DNA of 64,000 bases, taken from positions 79,607 to 143,606 of the forward strand of contig NZ_JAFCGY010000014.1 of the NCBI RefSeq assembly GCF_016836705.1. The letters are read 5' to 3'. The DNA is from Mesorhizobium caraganae (lineage in GTDB: Bacteria > Pseudomonadota > Alphaproteobacteria > Rhizobiales > Rhizobiaceae). Within the stretch, counting starts at the first letter, position 1. Each line of letters begins with the position of its first letter. Under the pieces are notes generated by a model. It searched no databases and was not told where the DNA came from. It saw only the letters and a program-made list of their open reading frames with translations. Below, piece after piece: positions 24,329-33,309 of the stretch. The position numbers were made by a program, and so were the translations under genes.

Positions 24329-24466
24329 CCATTGGCGCAAATCAGCACCATCTAAAAGACAATAGCTTAAGTGCCGGCACAAATAAACCTCGCCGAGCGG
24401 ATTTCGCCCGCAATCGCTGGTCAAAGCCATGCCGGCTTGGCACAGTCGGGCAAACAGGAGTCTCTT

Positions 24467-26278
24467 ATGGCAAAGACCGCGCACGCGACGAAACCCAGGC
24501 CTTGGACCGAGATGGCGACCCATCTGGTCGATGTCGCGACCGGTCGCAAGCCGGCCGATCTCGTCATTCGAAACGGCCGCTGGGTGAATGTGCATTCGGG
24601 CGAGATCATCGCCGGCACCGACATCGCCATTGCCGGCGGTCGCTTTGCCTATTGCGGGCCGAATGCCAGCCACGCCATCGGCCAGGGCACCAAGGTGGTC
24701 GACGCCGGCGGCCGCTATCTCGTGCCCGGCCTTTGCGATGCGCATATGCATGTCGAGAGCGGCATGGTGACGGTGACCGAATTCTGCCGCGCCGTCATCC
24801 CGCACGGCACCACTTCGATGTTCATCGACCCGCACGAAATCGCCAATGTGCTGGGGCTCCCCGGCGTGCGGCTGATGCACGACGAAGCTGTCGCCATGCC
24901 CATCAACGTCCACGTCCAGATGCCGTCCTGCGTGCCTTCGGCGCCGGGGCTGGAGCATGCCGGTGCCGAACTGACGGTCGCCGATGTCACCGAAGCGATG
25001 ACCTGGGAGAACATCATCGGCCTCGGCGAGGTGATGAATTTTCCCGGTGTCGTCGCCAACGATCCGGTGATGTCGGGCGAGATCGCCGCGACGGTGAGGG
25101 CCGGCAAGACCGTTGGCGGCCACTACGCCTCGCGCGATCTCGGCCTGCCGTTCCACGGCTATGTCGCCGGCGGTCCGGAGGACGATCACGAAGGCACGCG
25201 CGCCGAGGATGCGATCGCGCGCGTGCGCCAGGGCATGAAGGCGATGCTCAGGCTGGGCTCGGCCTGGTACGATGTCGCCTCGCAGATCAAGGCGGTGACG
25301 GAGAGCGGGCTCGATCCGCGCAACTTCATCCTGTGCACCGACGACAGCCATTCCGGCACGCTGGTGCATGAAGGCCATATGGACCGGGTGGTGCGCCACG
25401 CAATCCAACAGGGCCTGAAGCCGGTGACGGCGATCCAGATGGCGACGCTCAACACCGCCCAGCATTTCAAGCTTGAGCGCGAGATCGGTTCGATCGCGCC
25501 GGGACGGCTGGCCGACCTGCTGATCGTTTCTGATCTCGCCGCCATGACCATCGACGAGGTCTATGGCCGCGGCGTCAGGCTGGCCAAGGCCGGCAAGCTC
25601 GAGATCGACATTCCGGCCTATGACTATCCGAAGACGGCCAAGAACACGGTCAAGCTCGGCAAGAAGCTCAAGGCAGGCGACTTCGATATTGTAGCGCCCA
25701 AGGGCGCCAATGAAGTGCGGGTGCGGGTCATCGGCGTCATCGAGAACCAGGCGCCGACGCGGGCGCTGGAGGCCGACCTGCCGGTCGAGGACGGGCTGGT
25801 CGCCATGGACCGCCGCAACGACATCTGCCAGATCGCACTGGTCGAGCGCCACAAGGGCACGGGCGGCGTCACCAACGCCTTCGTCTCCGGCTTCGGCTAT
25901 ATGGGCGACTGCGCCCTGGCCTCCAGCGTGGCGCATGACGCCCACCACATCATTTGCGTCGGCACCAACAAGGAAGACATGGCGCTGGCCGTCAACCGGC
26001 TGGGCGAGGTTGGCGGCGGCGTGGTGCTGTTCTCAAAGGGCAAGGAGCTGGCGCTGGTCGAAATGCCGATCGCCGGGCTGATGTCGGACGAACGCGCCGA
26101 GATCGTCGCGGCCAAAGCCGAGAAGCTGACCGAGGCGATGCGCAAGATGGGATGTTCCCTGAACAACGCCTATATGCAGCACTCGCTCTTGGCGCTGGTC
26201 GTCATCCCGGAGCTGAGGATCTCCGATGTCGGGCTGATCGACGTGACGACGTTCCAGAAGGTCGACCTTTTTATCTGA
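24467..26278 (+). CDS. ade: Adenine deaminase
   Basis: Converts adenine to hypoxanthine and ammonia in purine salvage. The 603-residue protein is an amidohydrolase: an N-terminal composite domain (VIRNGRWVNVHSGEI), the metal-binding DAHMHVESG (about residues 99-107), IDPHEIANVLG, GLGEVMNFPGVV, the TDDSHSGTLV region, and a C-terminal domain with DRRND and NNAYMQHSLLAL. AGGAG six bases before the ATG at 24467 decides the start over an upstream in-frame codon. The length fits Ade proteins. Confidence 0.95.
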   Translation: MAKTAHATKPRPWTEMATHLVDVATGRKPADLVIRNGRWVNVHSGEIIAGTDIAIAGGRFAYCGPNASHAIGQGTKVVDAGGRYLVPGLCDAHMHVESGMVTVTEFCRAVIPHGTTSMFIDPHEIANVLGLPGVRLMHDEAVAMPINVHVQMPSCVPSAPGLEHAGAELTVADVTEAMTWENIIGLGEVMNFPGVVANDPVMSGEIAATVRAGKTVGGHYASRDLGLPFHGYVAGGPEDDHEGTRAEDAIARVRQGMKAMLRLGSAWYDVASQIKAVTESGLDPRNFILCTDDSHSGTLVHEGHMDRVVRHAIQQGLKPVTAIQMATLNTAQHFKLEREIGSIAPGRLADLLIVSDLAAMTIDEVYGRGVRLAKAGKLEIDIPAYDYPKTAKNTVKLGKKLKAGDFDIVAPKGANEVRVRVIGVIENQAPTRALEADLPVEDGLVAMDRRNDICQIALVERHKGTGGVTNAFVSGFGYMGDCALASSVAHDAHHIICVGTNKEDMALAVNRLGEVGGGVVLFSKGKELALVEMPIAGLMSDERAEIVAAKAEKLTEAMRKMGCSLNNAYMQHSLLALVVIPELRISDVGLIDVTTFQKVDLFI

Positions 26279-26289
26279 CAGACCGGTTG

Positions 26290-27447
26290 TCATCCGCCGG
26301 TGGCGATGGTCAGCACCTTGAACGGGGTGGTGATGACGACTTCGGCCATGGAGCCGACCGCCTTGCCGATCCCTTGGCCGATATCGTCAAACTCGCCCGG
26401 ATCGTTCGATCGCAGGGCGGCTGGTGTGCGCAGTCGGTCACCGAGCAATTGCACCAGGATCGGATTGTCCGCGAACTTGGCATGGTTCAAACGGTCACCG
26501 CCCTTGGTCTTGGTGAGATCCGCCACGACCACGCCATAGCTGGCGAGGTCGGCCGCGTTGCCGTAGTCGCCGACGCGCGGCTTGTCGCCGGAGATAATGG
26601 ACGACAGCTTCAGCGCACGGTCATCTCCCGAGAGCAGGATGGCGAACGGCTTGTCGGGTTTGCCGTAGCGGATCATCTGTTTCTTGAAGACGTCGACATC
26701 GATGTCGGGCGAAGCGAGGACGACGTAGCCGAGCTTGCCGCCGAGATCGCGGTCGCCGGTGATGGCGAGCTGGCGCAGCGCCTCCATCGTCACCCAGGTG
26801 CCCATCGAGTGGGCGATGATGTCGATGCTTTTCACCCGGGTCTTTGCGAGCATTCTGAGCGTCGCCTCGAGGTCGTCGCGCGCGGCGTTGGCGCTTTCCT
26901 TGTCATAGATATAGCCGGTGGTCTTGCCGCTCGAAGCCCAGGAAAACAGCACCGGCGTGCCCGGATATTTGGTGTCGTGGGCGATCTGCGTCAGCCGGTA
27001 GACGCCATCGTCGAAACCGTTGTTGAAACCGTGCACGAAGACCAGGGCGCGGTCGCCGTTTATGGCGATGTTGGCGCCGACAGCCTTGGCGAATTGCGAG
27101 GCGTCGCCATAGTGGACGACGTCGGTGGCGGTGAATTGCTTGGCTGGGTTGGAGTCGGCCGAACCCTTGGCGCGCTCGATGGCGCCGAGCTGGTGCACCT
27201 TCGGCACGGTGACGTCGACGCGAGCGTAGCTGGTGGTCAGCGAACGGTCGCCGTCGAACACCTGGCGCGGATCCTTGGTCGCCGGCTGGCGGGTGGTGGC
27301 GACGAAGATTTCGTGGGTGGCCGCGATGTCGGAGGCAGGCACCGACACTGTCGTCTTGTTCAGGAGGTCATGCGTGTTCTGGCCGGCGCAGCCGGCGACA
27401 GCGAGCGCGAACGCAAGGACGAGGACGGTCTTCCAACGCACGTTCAC
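26290..27447 (-). CDS. DUF900 alpha/beta hydrolase lipoprotein (copy A)
   Basis: A 385-residue predicted lipoprotein: a signal peptide ending in the lipobox VAGC (Cys 20), then a DUF900 alpha/beta hydrolase with the oxyanion VFVHGFNNGF and nucleophile elbow IIAHSMGTW. A GTG start at 27447 is favoured by GGGAG five bases upstream. It is 40-60% similar by eye to the neighbour at 27581-28654, so the two are tandem paralogues. Expected to be anchored at the membrane; substrate unknown. Confidence 0.9.
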   Translation of the reverse strand: MNVRWKTVLVLAFALAVAGCAGQNTHDLLNKTTVSVPASDIAATHEIFVATTRQPATKDPRQVFDGDRSLTTSYARVDVTVPKVHQLGAIERAKGSADSNPAKQFTATDVVHYGDASQFAKAVGANIAINGDRALVFVHGFNNGFDDGVYRLTQIAHDTKYPGTPVLFSWASSGKTTGYIYDKESANAARDDLEATLRMLAKTRVKSIDIIAHSMGTWVTMEALRQLAITGDRDLGGKLGYVVLASPDIDVDVFKKQMIRYGKPDKPFAILLSGDDRALKLSSIISGDKPRVGDYGNAADLASYGVVVADLTKTKGGDRLNHAKFADNPILVQLLGDRLRTPAALRSNDPGEFDDIGQGIGKAVGSMAEVVITTPFKVLTIATGG

Positions 27448-27580
27448 GCGGGCTCCCGCTGGCGCATGGCGCCGATTTCAATGTCGATAGAGGCAGAGAC
27501 CGGCCCGGTCCAGTTGAAAATGAGCGGGCCGCGCGGCATTTGCGAACTCACGCGGCGACAGTAGCCGCAGGGCAACAGCC

Positions 27581-28654
27581 TTATTGTCCGAGCGCGCTGA
27601 TGCGGTCGGTCACCGTCTGGTCGCTGGCAAAGCCGTCATCCTCGCGCAGCCGCTGGCCGATCATCTTCACCAGTTCGGGATTGTCGGCGAATTTGGTGTG
27701 GTTGAAGCTGTCGGTTCCCTTCACCTTGGAGAGATCGACCACGGTGACGCCATAGGCAGCGAGGTCGGCGGCATCCTTGTAGTCGCCGACGCGCGGCCGC
27801 GAGCCGGCGATCAGGCCGGAGAGCCTGAGCGCACGGTCATCGTCGGAGAGCAGCAGGATGAACGGCTTGTCGGGCTTGCCGTAGCGGCGCATCTGGCTCT
27901 TGAATACGTCGACATCGATGTCGGGCGAGGCCAGCACGACATCGCCGAGCTTGCCGCCGAGATCGCGGTCGCCGGTGATGGCGAGCTGGCGCAGCGTTTC
28001 CATGGTGACCCAGGTTCCGAGCGAATGGGCGACGATGTCGATGCGCCGCGCGCCCGACTGCTGCAGCATGCGCAAGGTCACTTCGAGCTGGTCGCGGGCA
28101 GCACTCGCACTTTCCTTGTCATAGACATAGTCGGTGGTCTTGGCGCCCGATGCCCAGGAAAACAGCACCGGCGTGCCGGGATAGCCGGAATCATGGACGA
28201 TCTGGGTCAGGCGGTAGACGGCGTCGTCGAAGCCGGTGTTGTAGCCATGCACGAAGACCATGACGCGGCCGCCGCGCGCGGCGATATCGGCGTTGAGCGC
28301 GGCGGAAAATTTCGGCTGCGCATCGTAGCCGACGACCTCGGACGCCATGAAATACTTCGCCGGGTCATTCGATTTGCCGCGCGAGCGGCGCTCGATCTGG
28401 CCGGTCTGGTGGATGCCGGGAACGGTGACGTTGACGCGCGCATAGTTCAGCGTCGCCGAACGTTCGCCGTCGAAAACCTTGTTGGGATCGTCGGATTTCT
28501 TGCGTGTCGTGGCGATGAAGATCGAGTGATTGCCCGAGATTTCGGTCACCGGCGTGGACATGACGGCGCTGCCGAGCAGTTCCTCGGTTTTGCGGCCGCC
28601 GCAGCCCGCCACAAGCAAGGCAAGCGCAAGAATGCAAATCGTCTTCAAACGCAC
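27581..28654 (-). CDS. DUF900 alpha/beta hydrolase lipoprotein (copy B)
   Basis: A 357-residue paralogue of the gene at 26290-27447, upstream in the same direction. Lipobox VAGC (Cys 18), VFVHGYNTGF, nucleophile elbow IVAHSLGTW, and the shared block LRQLAITGDRDLGGKLG through VVLASPDIDVDVFK are conserved. The GTG at 28654 places the signal peptide correctly; the open frame upstream lacks protein-like features. About 130 bases separate the two copies, each probably with its own promoter. Confidence 0.88.
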   Translation of the reverse strand: MRLKTICILALALLVAGCGGRKTEELLGSAVMSTPVTEISGNHSIFIATTRKKSDDPNKVFDGERSATLNYARVNVTVPGIHQTGQIERRSRGKSNDPAKYFMASEVVGYDAQPKFSAALNADIAARGGRVMVFVHGYNTGFDDAVYRLTQIVHDSGYPGTPVLFSWASGAKTTDYVYDKESASAARDQLEVTLRMLQQSGARRIDIVAHSLGTWVTMETLRQLAITGDRDLGGKLGDVVLASPDIDVDVFKSQMRRYGKPDKPFILLLSDDDRALRLSGLIAGSRPRVGDYKDAADLAAYGVTVVDLSKVKGTDSFNHTKFADNPELVKMIGQRLREDDGFASDQTVTDRISALGQ

Positions 28655-28755
28655 GTCAAAATTCCACTTAAGCCAAAAAGGGCCATCCACCCTCCGCGAC
28701 ATCTCCCGGACAGGCCAAGTGCGGCGGAAGTAAGTCGTGTCCAGCCGAAATGTGA

Positions 28756-30159
28756 TCAGCGCCGGGCGACCGTCATCGCGCTGTTGCGCGAAAGCCAGAA
28801 TGGTGGCAGGAACGCCGGAATGTTGGAGAAGGGCAGCACTTCGGGCTTCAGCCTTATGCCGAGCACCTCCACCATGAAGGCGCGGCGCGCCTCGATGCGG
28901 CGCCAGGCCTCGGGATAGCGGGCGGCGATCTCCTCGCGCAAGGCCTGGTCTGCGAGCGCGATGCCGTCCTCGATGTTGGTGGTGAAATAGATGGTTCCGG
29001 TCGCCGGGATGATGTCGACCTGCAGCGCCATGCCCGACCGCAGCTTGATGTCCGACCCGGAAAACACCGGCGAATGCATCCATTCGTCGATATGGATGAG
29101 ATGGCCGGGATTGAGCGACACGCCGAAGAATGGATCGCCGATGCGGTCATGCACGGCTTTCCATAGGGCACCGCCGGTAACGCCAATGCCGATGGTCTCG
29201 TACCAGTCGACGACGGCGGCGAAATAGGGTGCGACCAGTTTGTCGACATAGTCGCTTATCTCGCGCGGCAGTTCCTGCGCACTCTCGACCAGGAAGCCGG
29301 CGCGGGCGTTGAGCGAGCCCTGGATACCATAGGCCATGGTGACGGGGTCGGCGCGCTTGATGATATCCAGGCGCGGGCTTGGCAGGCCGTAGGGCGCACG
29401 TTTGCCGGCGGACAGCATCGGGTGGCAGCACAAGGGCAGGCCGTTCATGCCCATCAGCTTCGCGGCCTGCAATTCGCTCATGCCGGGCTCGATACCGCTC
29501 AGCACATTGCGCAGGCCTTGCGAGGAAAAGGTCGCTGCGAATTCGAAGGCTGCCAGCTGGTCGGCCTCGTTGATGGCGCGCAGACCATCCGTTGGGTTCA
29601 TCAGAAGGTTGGCGGCGTTGACCACCGCGCCCTTGTCGCCGGCCAGCGCCCGCAGCGTGTCGGCGATGAAGGACGGCAGGTCGAGCGTTGCCTCGCCAAA
29701 ACCGGCATCGCCGGGCCCGAACGGCTTCCAGCCGATGGCGCCGATCTTTTGGCCGGTCTTTAGGCCGCAGGCGGCAAGCGTGTCGGACAGGGAGGCGGAA
29801 CGGTCGCGTGGCTGCGCCGGCAGCGAGAAGGTCTGGTAGAGAACGCGCTCATAGGGTCCGTCGCAGATTTCGGCATAGCCCCAGCCCTCATTGCCGACGA
29901 GAAGTTTTGGCTGGTTGCCTGGAACGATGACCAGCAGCGTCTCCTCGAAACGCGGGTCGTAACCACTGAGGTAGGCGACATTGGCGGCATGCTCGCGGTC
30001 GCCATAGACGGCGAAGGCGTCGAACCCGGCTTCGGCGCCGCGCGCCAGCAGAGTCTCGATGCGCGCTTCATAGGTCCGGCGCGAAAGCAGCGGCATGGTG
30101 GTCGGCTCGCCGAATTCAGGAAGCGCGACGGTCTTCAGGGCGACAGCCGAAACAGGCAT
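28756..30159 (-). CDS. M24-fold (Xaa-Pro peptidase-like) protein without canonical metal ligands
   Basis: A 467-residue pita-bread-fold protein: an N-terminal creatinase-like domain (residues about 25-180, including DAFAVYGDREHAANVAYLSG) and a C-terminal M24 domain. Positions usually holding the two metal-binding aspartates read AYGIQGSLNARAGFLV, and the EP motif reads LQVDIIPATG; only GHLIHIDEW and NIEDG resemble ligand segments. So it may be a metal-independent hydrolase, as creatinase is, or non-catalytic. The ATG at 30159 follows a GGAG; another ATG lies at 30195. Confidence 0.8.
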   Translation of the reverse strand: MPVSAVALKTVALPEFGEPTTMPLLSRRTYEARIETLLARGAEAGFDAFAVYGDREHAANVAYLSGYDPRFEETLLVIVPGNQPKLLVGNEGWGYAEICDGPYERVLYQTFSLPAQPRDRSASLSDTLAACGLKTGQKIGAIGWKPFGPGDAGFGEATLDLPSFIADTLRALAGDKGAVVNAANLLMNPTDGLRAINEADQLAAFEFAATFSSQGLRNVLSGIEPGMSELQAAKLMGMNGLPLCCHPMLSAGKRAPYGLPSPRLDIIKRADPVTMAYGIQGSLNARAGFLVESAQELPREISDYVDKLVAPYFAAVVDWYETIGIGVTGGALWKAVHDRIGDPFFGVSLNPGHLIHIDEWMHSPVFSGSDIKLRSGMALQVDIIPATGTIYFTTNIEDGIALADQALREEIAARYPEAWRRIEARRAFMVEVLGIRLKPEVLPFSNIPAFLPPFWLSRNSAMTVARR

Positions 30160-30275
30160 GAAGATGGCTCCAATGAATTTCTTTCGGCGCATCAAAGCGG
30201 CCGCGCCGCATCGGTGGCCGCAAACGGCGAATTGTGCAATAGGCTTGGCATTCCAACCACGTGATCACGGGCGCC

Positions 30276-31532
30276 ATGAACAGTTTCTCCTCCCGCGTCG
30301 CCATTGCTGCCGCAGCTATCCGCGAAATCTTTCCCGAAACGCCGCTGCAGGAAAACGACTATCTGTCGAAGAAGACCGGGGCGCGGGTGCTTTTGAAGCG
30401 CGAGGATCTTTCGCCGGTGCGCTCCTACAAGATCCGCGGCGCCTTCAATTTCTTCCGCAAGGCGCTGGCCGCCGGCAACGAGGCCGAGCTTTTCGTCTGT
30501 GCTTCGGCCGGAAACCATGCGCAAGGCTTCGCCTTCGTATGCCGCCATTTCGGCAAAAAAGGCGTGGTCTTCATGCCGGTGACGACACCGCAGCAGAAGA
30601 TCGACAAGACGCGGCTGTTCGGCGGCGATTTCGTCGAAATCAGGCTGGTCGGCGATTTCTTCGACGACTGCTACCGTGCCGCCTTCGAATTCACCGAAAG
30701 TTCGGGCGCGCATATGGTGCCGCCCTTCGACCACAAGGATATTATCGAGGGGCAGGCCACCGTTGCCTATGAGATCGCCGACCAGATGCCCGGTGCGCGC
30801 ATGCCCGACATCATCATGCTGCCGGTCGGCGGCGGCGGCCTGGCGGCCGGGGTGACGCACTATTTCGCCGACCAGCAGCGCGAAGCCCGCTACGTCTTCT
30901 GCGAGCCTGCCGGGGCGCCGAGCCTGCATGAGAGCCTGGCCAGCGGAAAGCGTATCAAGCTCGCCAATGTCGACAATTTCGTCGATGGCGCGGCGGTGGC
31001 CGAGATCGGCCGCGAGCCGTTGCGTTACCTGAAGGAGTTCTCCGCTGACGCCGTCCGTCTGATCCCCGAGAACCGGCTCTGCGCCACCATGATCGAAATG
31101 CTCAACATCGAAGGCGTGGTGCTGGAGCCGGCTGGCGCGTTGGCGATCGATGCGCTGAAGGATTTTTCGCGGAAGGAGATCCGCGGCAAGACCATCGTCG
31201 CCGTGGTGTCGGGCGGCAATTTCGATTTCGAGCGGCTGCCCGACGTGAAGGAGCGGGCGCTGCGCTTCGAGGGCCTGAAGAAATACTTCATCATCCGTTT
31301 CCCGCAACGGCCGGGCGCGCTGCGCGACTTCCTGGAAATGCTCGGTCCCGACGACGACATTGCCCGCTTCGAATATCTGAAGAAATCGGCGCGCAATTTC
31401 GGTTCGGTGCTGATCGGCATCGAAACAAAGGACCGGCGCAATTTCGACCTGCTCAAGGCGAATTTCGAGGCCGAGGGCGTCCACTATCAGGACATCACCG
31501 ACAACGAGACCCTGGCGGGGTTCATCATATGA
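30276..31532 (+). CDS. ilvA: Threonine ammonia-lyase (threonine dehydratase), short form
   Basis: PLP-dependent conversion of threonine to 2-oxobutanoate, the entry to isoleucine synthesis. The 418-residue protein has the PLP lysine in SPVRSYKIRGAF, SAGNHAQG, the glycine-rich phosphate loop LPVGGGGLAAG, and a C-terminal ACT-like regulatory domain (FIIRFPQRPGALRDF, about residue 335 on). One regulatory domain and about 420 residues fit the short form. The ATG at 30276 was used; a GTG at 30261 is in frame. Its end overlaps the DUF1697 gene by four bases. Confidence 0.93.
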   Translation: MNSFSSRVAIAAAAIREIFPETPLQENDYLSKKTGARVLLKREDLSPVRSYKIRGAFNFFRKALAAGNEAELFVCASAGNHAQGFAFVCRHFGKKGVVFMPVTTPQQKIDKTRLFGGDFVEIRLVGDFFDDCYRAAFEFTESSGAHMVPPFDHKDIIEGQATVAYEIADQMPGARMPDIIMLPVGGGGLAAGVTHYFADQQREARYVFCEPAGAPSLHESLASGKRIKLANVDNFVDGAAVAEIGREPLRYLKEFSADAVRLIPENRLCATMIEMLNIEGVVLEPAGALAIDALKDFSRKEIRGKTIVAVVSGGNFDFERLPDVKERALRFEGLKKYFIIRFPQRPGALRDFLEMLGPDDDIARFEYLKKSARNFGSVLIGIETKDRRNFDLLKANFEAEGVHYQDITDNETLAGFII

Positions 31533-32083
31533 GCGCCACGGTCTTTGTTGCGCTGTTTTCCGGCATCAATGTCGGCGGCAACCGGATCGTCAAGATGGCG
31601 GAGTTGCGGGCATTCTTCGAGGAACTCGGCTTCACCGACGTCGCCAGCTATGTGCAGAGCGGCAATGTCGTGTTCCGCGCCAAGAAGGGCGATGCCGCCA
31701 CGCTGGCCAAACAGCTTGAGGCAGCGTTCGAGAAGAAATGGGGCTTTCATTCGCGCATCATGGTGCGCGATCTCGGCTGGTTCGAACGGCTGGTGAGTGA
31801 AAATCCCTATCCGGAAGTGGCCGGCGACCCGACCAAGCTTCACGCCTATACGCTGGAGCGCCAGCCGACAGCGGACGAAATCGCCAGGCTTGCCGAAAAG
31901 TGCATCGGCCCCGAAAGCTTTGAGGTCAAGGGCGATGTGCTCTACCTCAAGGCGCCCGATGGGCTTGGCAAATCGGTGTTCGCCAATCTTATTCCACGCA
32001 CGCTAAAAGTGCCCGGCACCGCGCGCAACTGGCGTTCGGTGCTGGCGCTGCTGGAGATGGCCGGCGAAGCCGGTGCAAAATAG
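31529..32083 (+). CDS. DUF1697 family protein
   Basis: 184 residues. The family signature is clear: FVALFSGINVGGNRIVKMAELR at the start, then SYVQSGNVVF, and a C-terminal GTARNWRSVLALLEM segment. DUF1697 proteins are widely distributed but uncharacterised. The ATG overlaps the ilvA stop (ATGA), so it is translated from the same message. Confidence 0.9.
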   Translation: MSATVFVALFSGINVGGNRIVKMAELRAFFEELGFTDVASYVQSGNVVFRAKKGDAATLAKQLEAAFEKKWGFHSRIMVRDLGWFERLVSENPYPEVAGDPTKLHAYTLERQPTADEIARLAEKCIGPESFEVKGDVLYLKAPDGLGKSVFANLIPRTLKVPGTARNWRSVLALLEMAGEAGAK

Positions 32084-32085
32084 AG

Positions 32086-32376
32086 TTATGCCGGCGCGTG
32101 CTTCCAATCGAAGATGAGCTCTTCGCGGAAAGCAAAACGCTTGATGTGGTCGGCAACCACACTTTCCAGGCGCTCCAGCGATCCGCCTTCATCCGTCGAC
32201 ACCGTGATATGCAGCGCTGCCGCATCGGCATCGAGAACCGTGCGGCCGAGCGACAGATCGATGGTGCCATGGTTCGGATCGAACTCGACGGGAAATTTGT
32301 GTGCCCAGTGCTTGCACAGCTGCTGCAGATAGCGGCTGGCATAGGCGGTGGTGACATCGACACGGCTGGTCGGCAT
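32086..32376 (-). CDS. DUF2218 family protein
   Basis: 96 residues matching the DUF2218 family: ASRYLQQLCKHWAHKFPVEFD at the start, LSLGRTVLDADAAALHITV, and LERLESVVADHIKRFAFRE near the end. In other bacteria these genes often lie near siderophore and iron genes, but none is seen here. A GGAG lies before the ATG at 32376. It is convergent with the DUF1697 gene, two bases apart. Confidence 0.88.
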   Translation of the reverse strand: MPTSRVDVTTAYASRYLQQLCKHWAHKFPVEFDPNHGTIDLSLGRTVLDADAAALHITVSTDEGGSLERLESVVADHIKRFAFREELIFDWKHAPA

Positions 32377-32509
32377 GAATGAATTCTCCTGGACGGAGCG
32401 CTGGCTTTGACTGGCTCGCGCGTCAGGCAGGTAAATAGGTGCGGTCGCCCGAAATGGCAAAGGCGGCCGGCTTGGTCGCGCGGCCGCCTCGCTCAAGATG
32501 GCGTGATCG

Positions 32510-32950
32510 CTACCAGGTGCCGGTGTTGGGCATCGACGCCCACGGCTCGGCCTTGGGCTTGGCAGGTCCCTTCTGCAGCAGCTCGAACGAGATGCCGTCC
32601 GGCGACTTGACGAAGGCCATGTTGCCGTCGCGCGGCGGCCGGTTGATGGTGACGCCATTGTCCATCAGATGCTGGCAAGTGGCGTAGATGTCGTCGACCT
32701 CATAGGCGAGGTGGCCGAAATTGCGGCCGCCCTTGTAGTCCTCCGGATCCCAATTGTAGGTCAGCTCGATCAGCGGTGCCTTTTCGGTGATGCCGCTCTC
32801 TACGTCCTCGGAGGCGGCGAGGAAGATCAGCGTGAAGCGGCCCTGCTCGTTTTCGTAGCGGCGCACTTCCTTCAGGCCGAGCTTGTTGACATAGAAATCG
32901 AGCGAGACATCGACGTCGGCGACACGGACCATTGTGTGGAGGTAGCGCAT
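32510..32950 (-). CDS. gloA: Lactoylglutathione lyase (glyoxalase I)
   Basis: Isomerises the hemithioacetal of methylglyoxal and glutathione to S-lactoylglutathione. The 146-residue VOC-fold enzyme has metal ligands His in MRYLHTMVRV, Glu in PLIELTYNW, His in FGHLAYEVDD, and Glu in GISFELLQ, the expected H/E/H/E set. LDFYVNKLGLKEVRRYENE is typical of GloA. Start ATG at 32950. A strong hairpin lies about 90 bases upstream. Confidence 0.93.
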   Translation of the reverse strand: MRYLHTMVRVADVDVSLDFYVNKLGLKEVRRYENEQGRFTLIFLAASEDVESGITEKAPLIELTYNWDPEDYKGGRNFGHLAYEVDDIYATCQHLMDNGVTINRPPRDGNMAFVKSPDGISFELLQKGPAKPKAEPWASMPNTGTW

Positions 32951-33039
32951 AGGATTTCCTCGGGGATGTTTGGGTTGCGAGGCAACATAGGGTCCACCCC
33001 GCCGAAGGGCAACGAGGATCGGACCGAAAAAGCGGTGGC

Positions 33040-33075
33040 CGGTTTTGGAAAAGTCAGATTGCTCTGACAAAACCG
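33040..33075. other. Hairpin in the gloA/cold-shock divergent region
   Basis: The intergenic region 32951-33309 (359 bases) contains no gene. Within it GTCAGA-TTGC-TCTGAC (33053-33068) is flanked by an outer pair CGGTTTT/AAAACCG with a one-sided bulge. It is 234 bases before the cold-shock start and about 90 before gloA, so it might be part of a leader, or a small repeat. No further signal was identified here. Confidence 0.35.
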
Positions 33076-33309
33076 TCGGGCGCCAAGTGGTTGCCGATTC
33101 CGGCAAAATCCTGCGCAAATTGCCGACCGGTTGATGGCCTGGACAGACCGTCATTGCGGCCGGCAGCAACGCCGGCAAACAACAAATCAGCTATTCTTGT
33201 ATCCAACCGTGAAAAAAGGCACGGCAGGTCTTGCACACCCGGGAAGCGGCGGTGTTAATCTGATGTCAAGAATCACTTGCGGTTTTGTTGAAAAAAAGGG
33301 GGCGTTCTT

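Noticed and set aside
24119..25948. 609-codon minus-strand frame antisense to adenine deaminase
   Set aside because: Low-complexity shadow of a confident gene; no ribosome-binding site or family signal.
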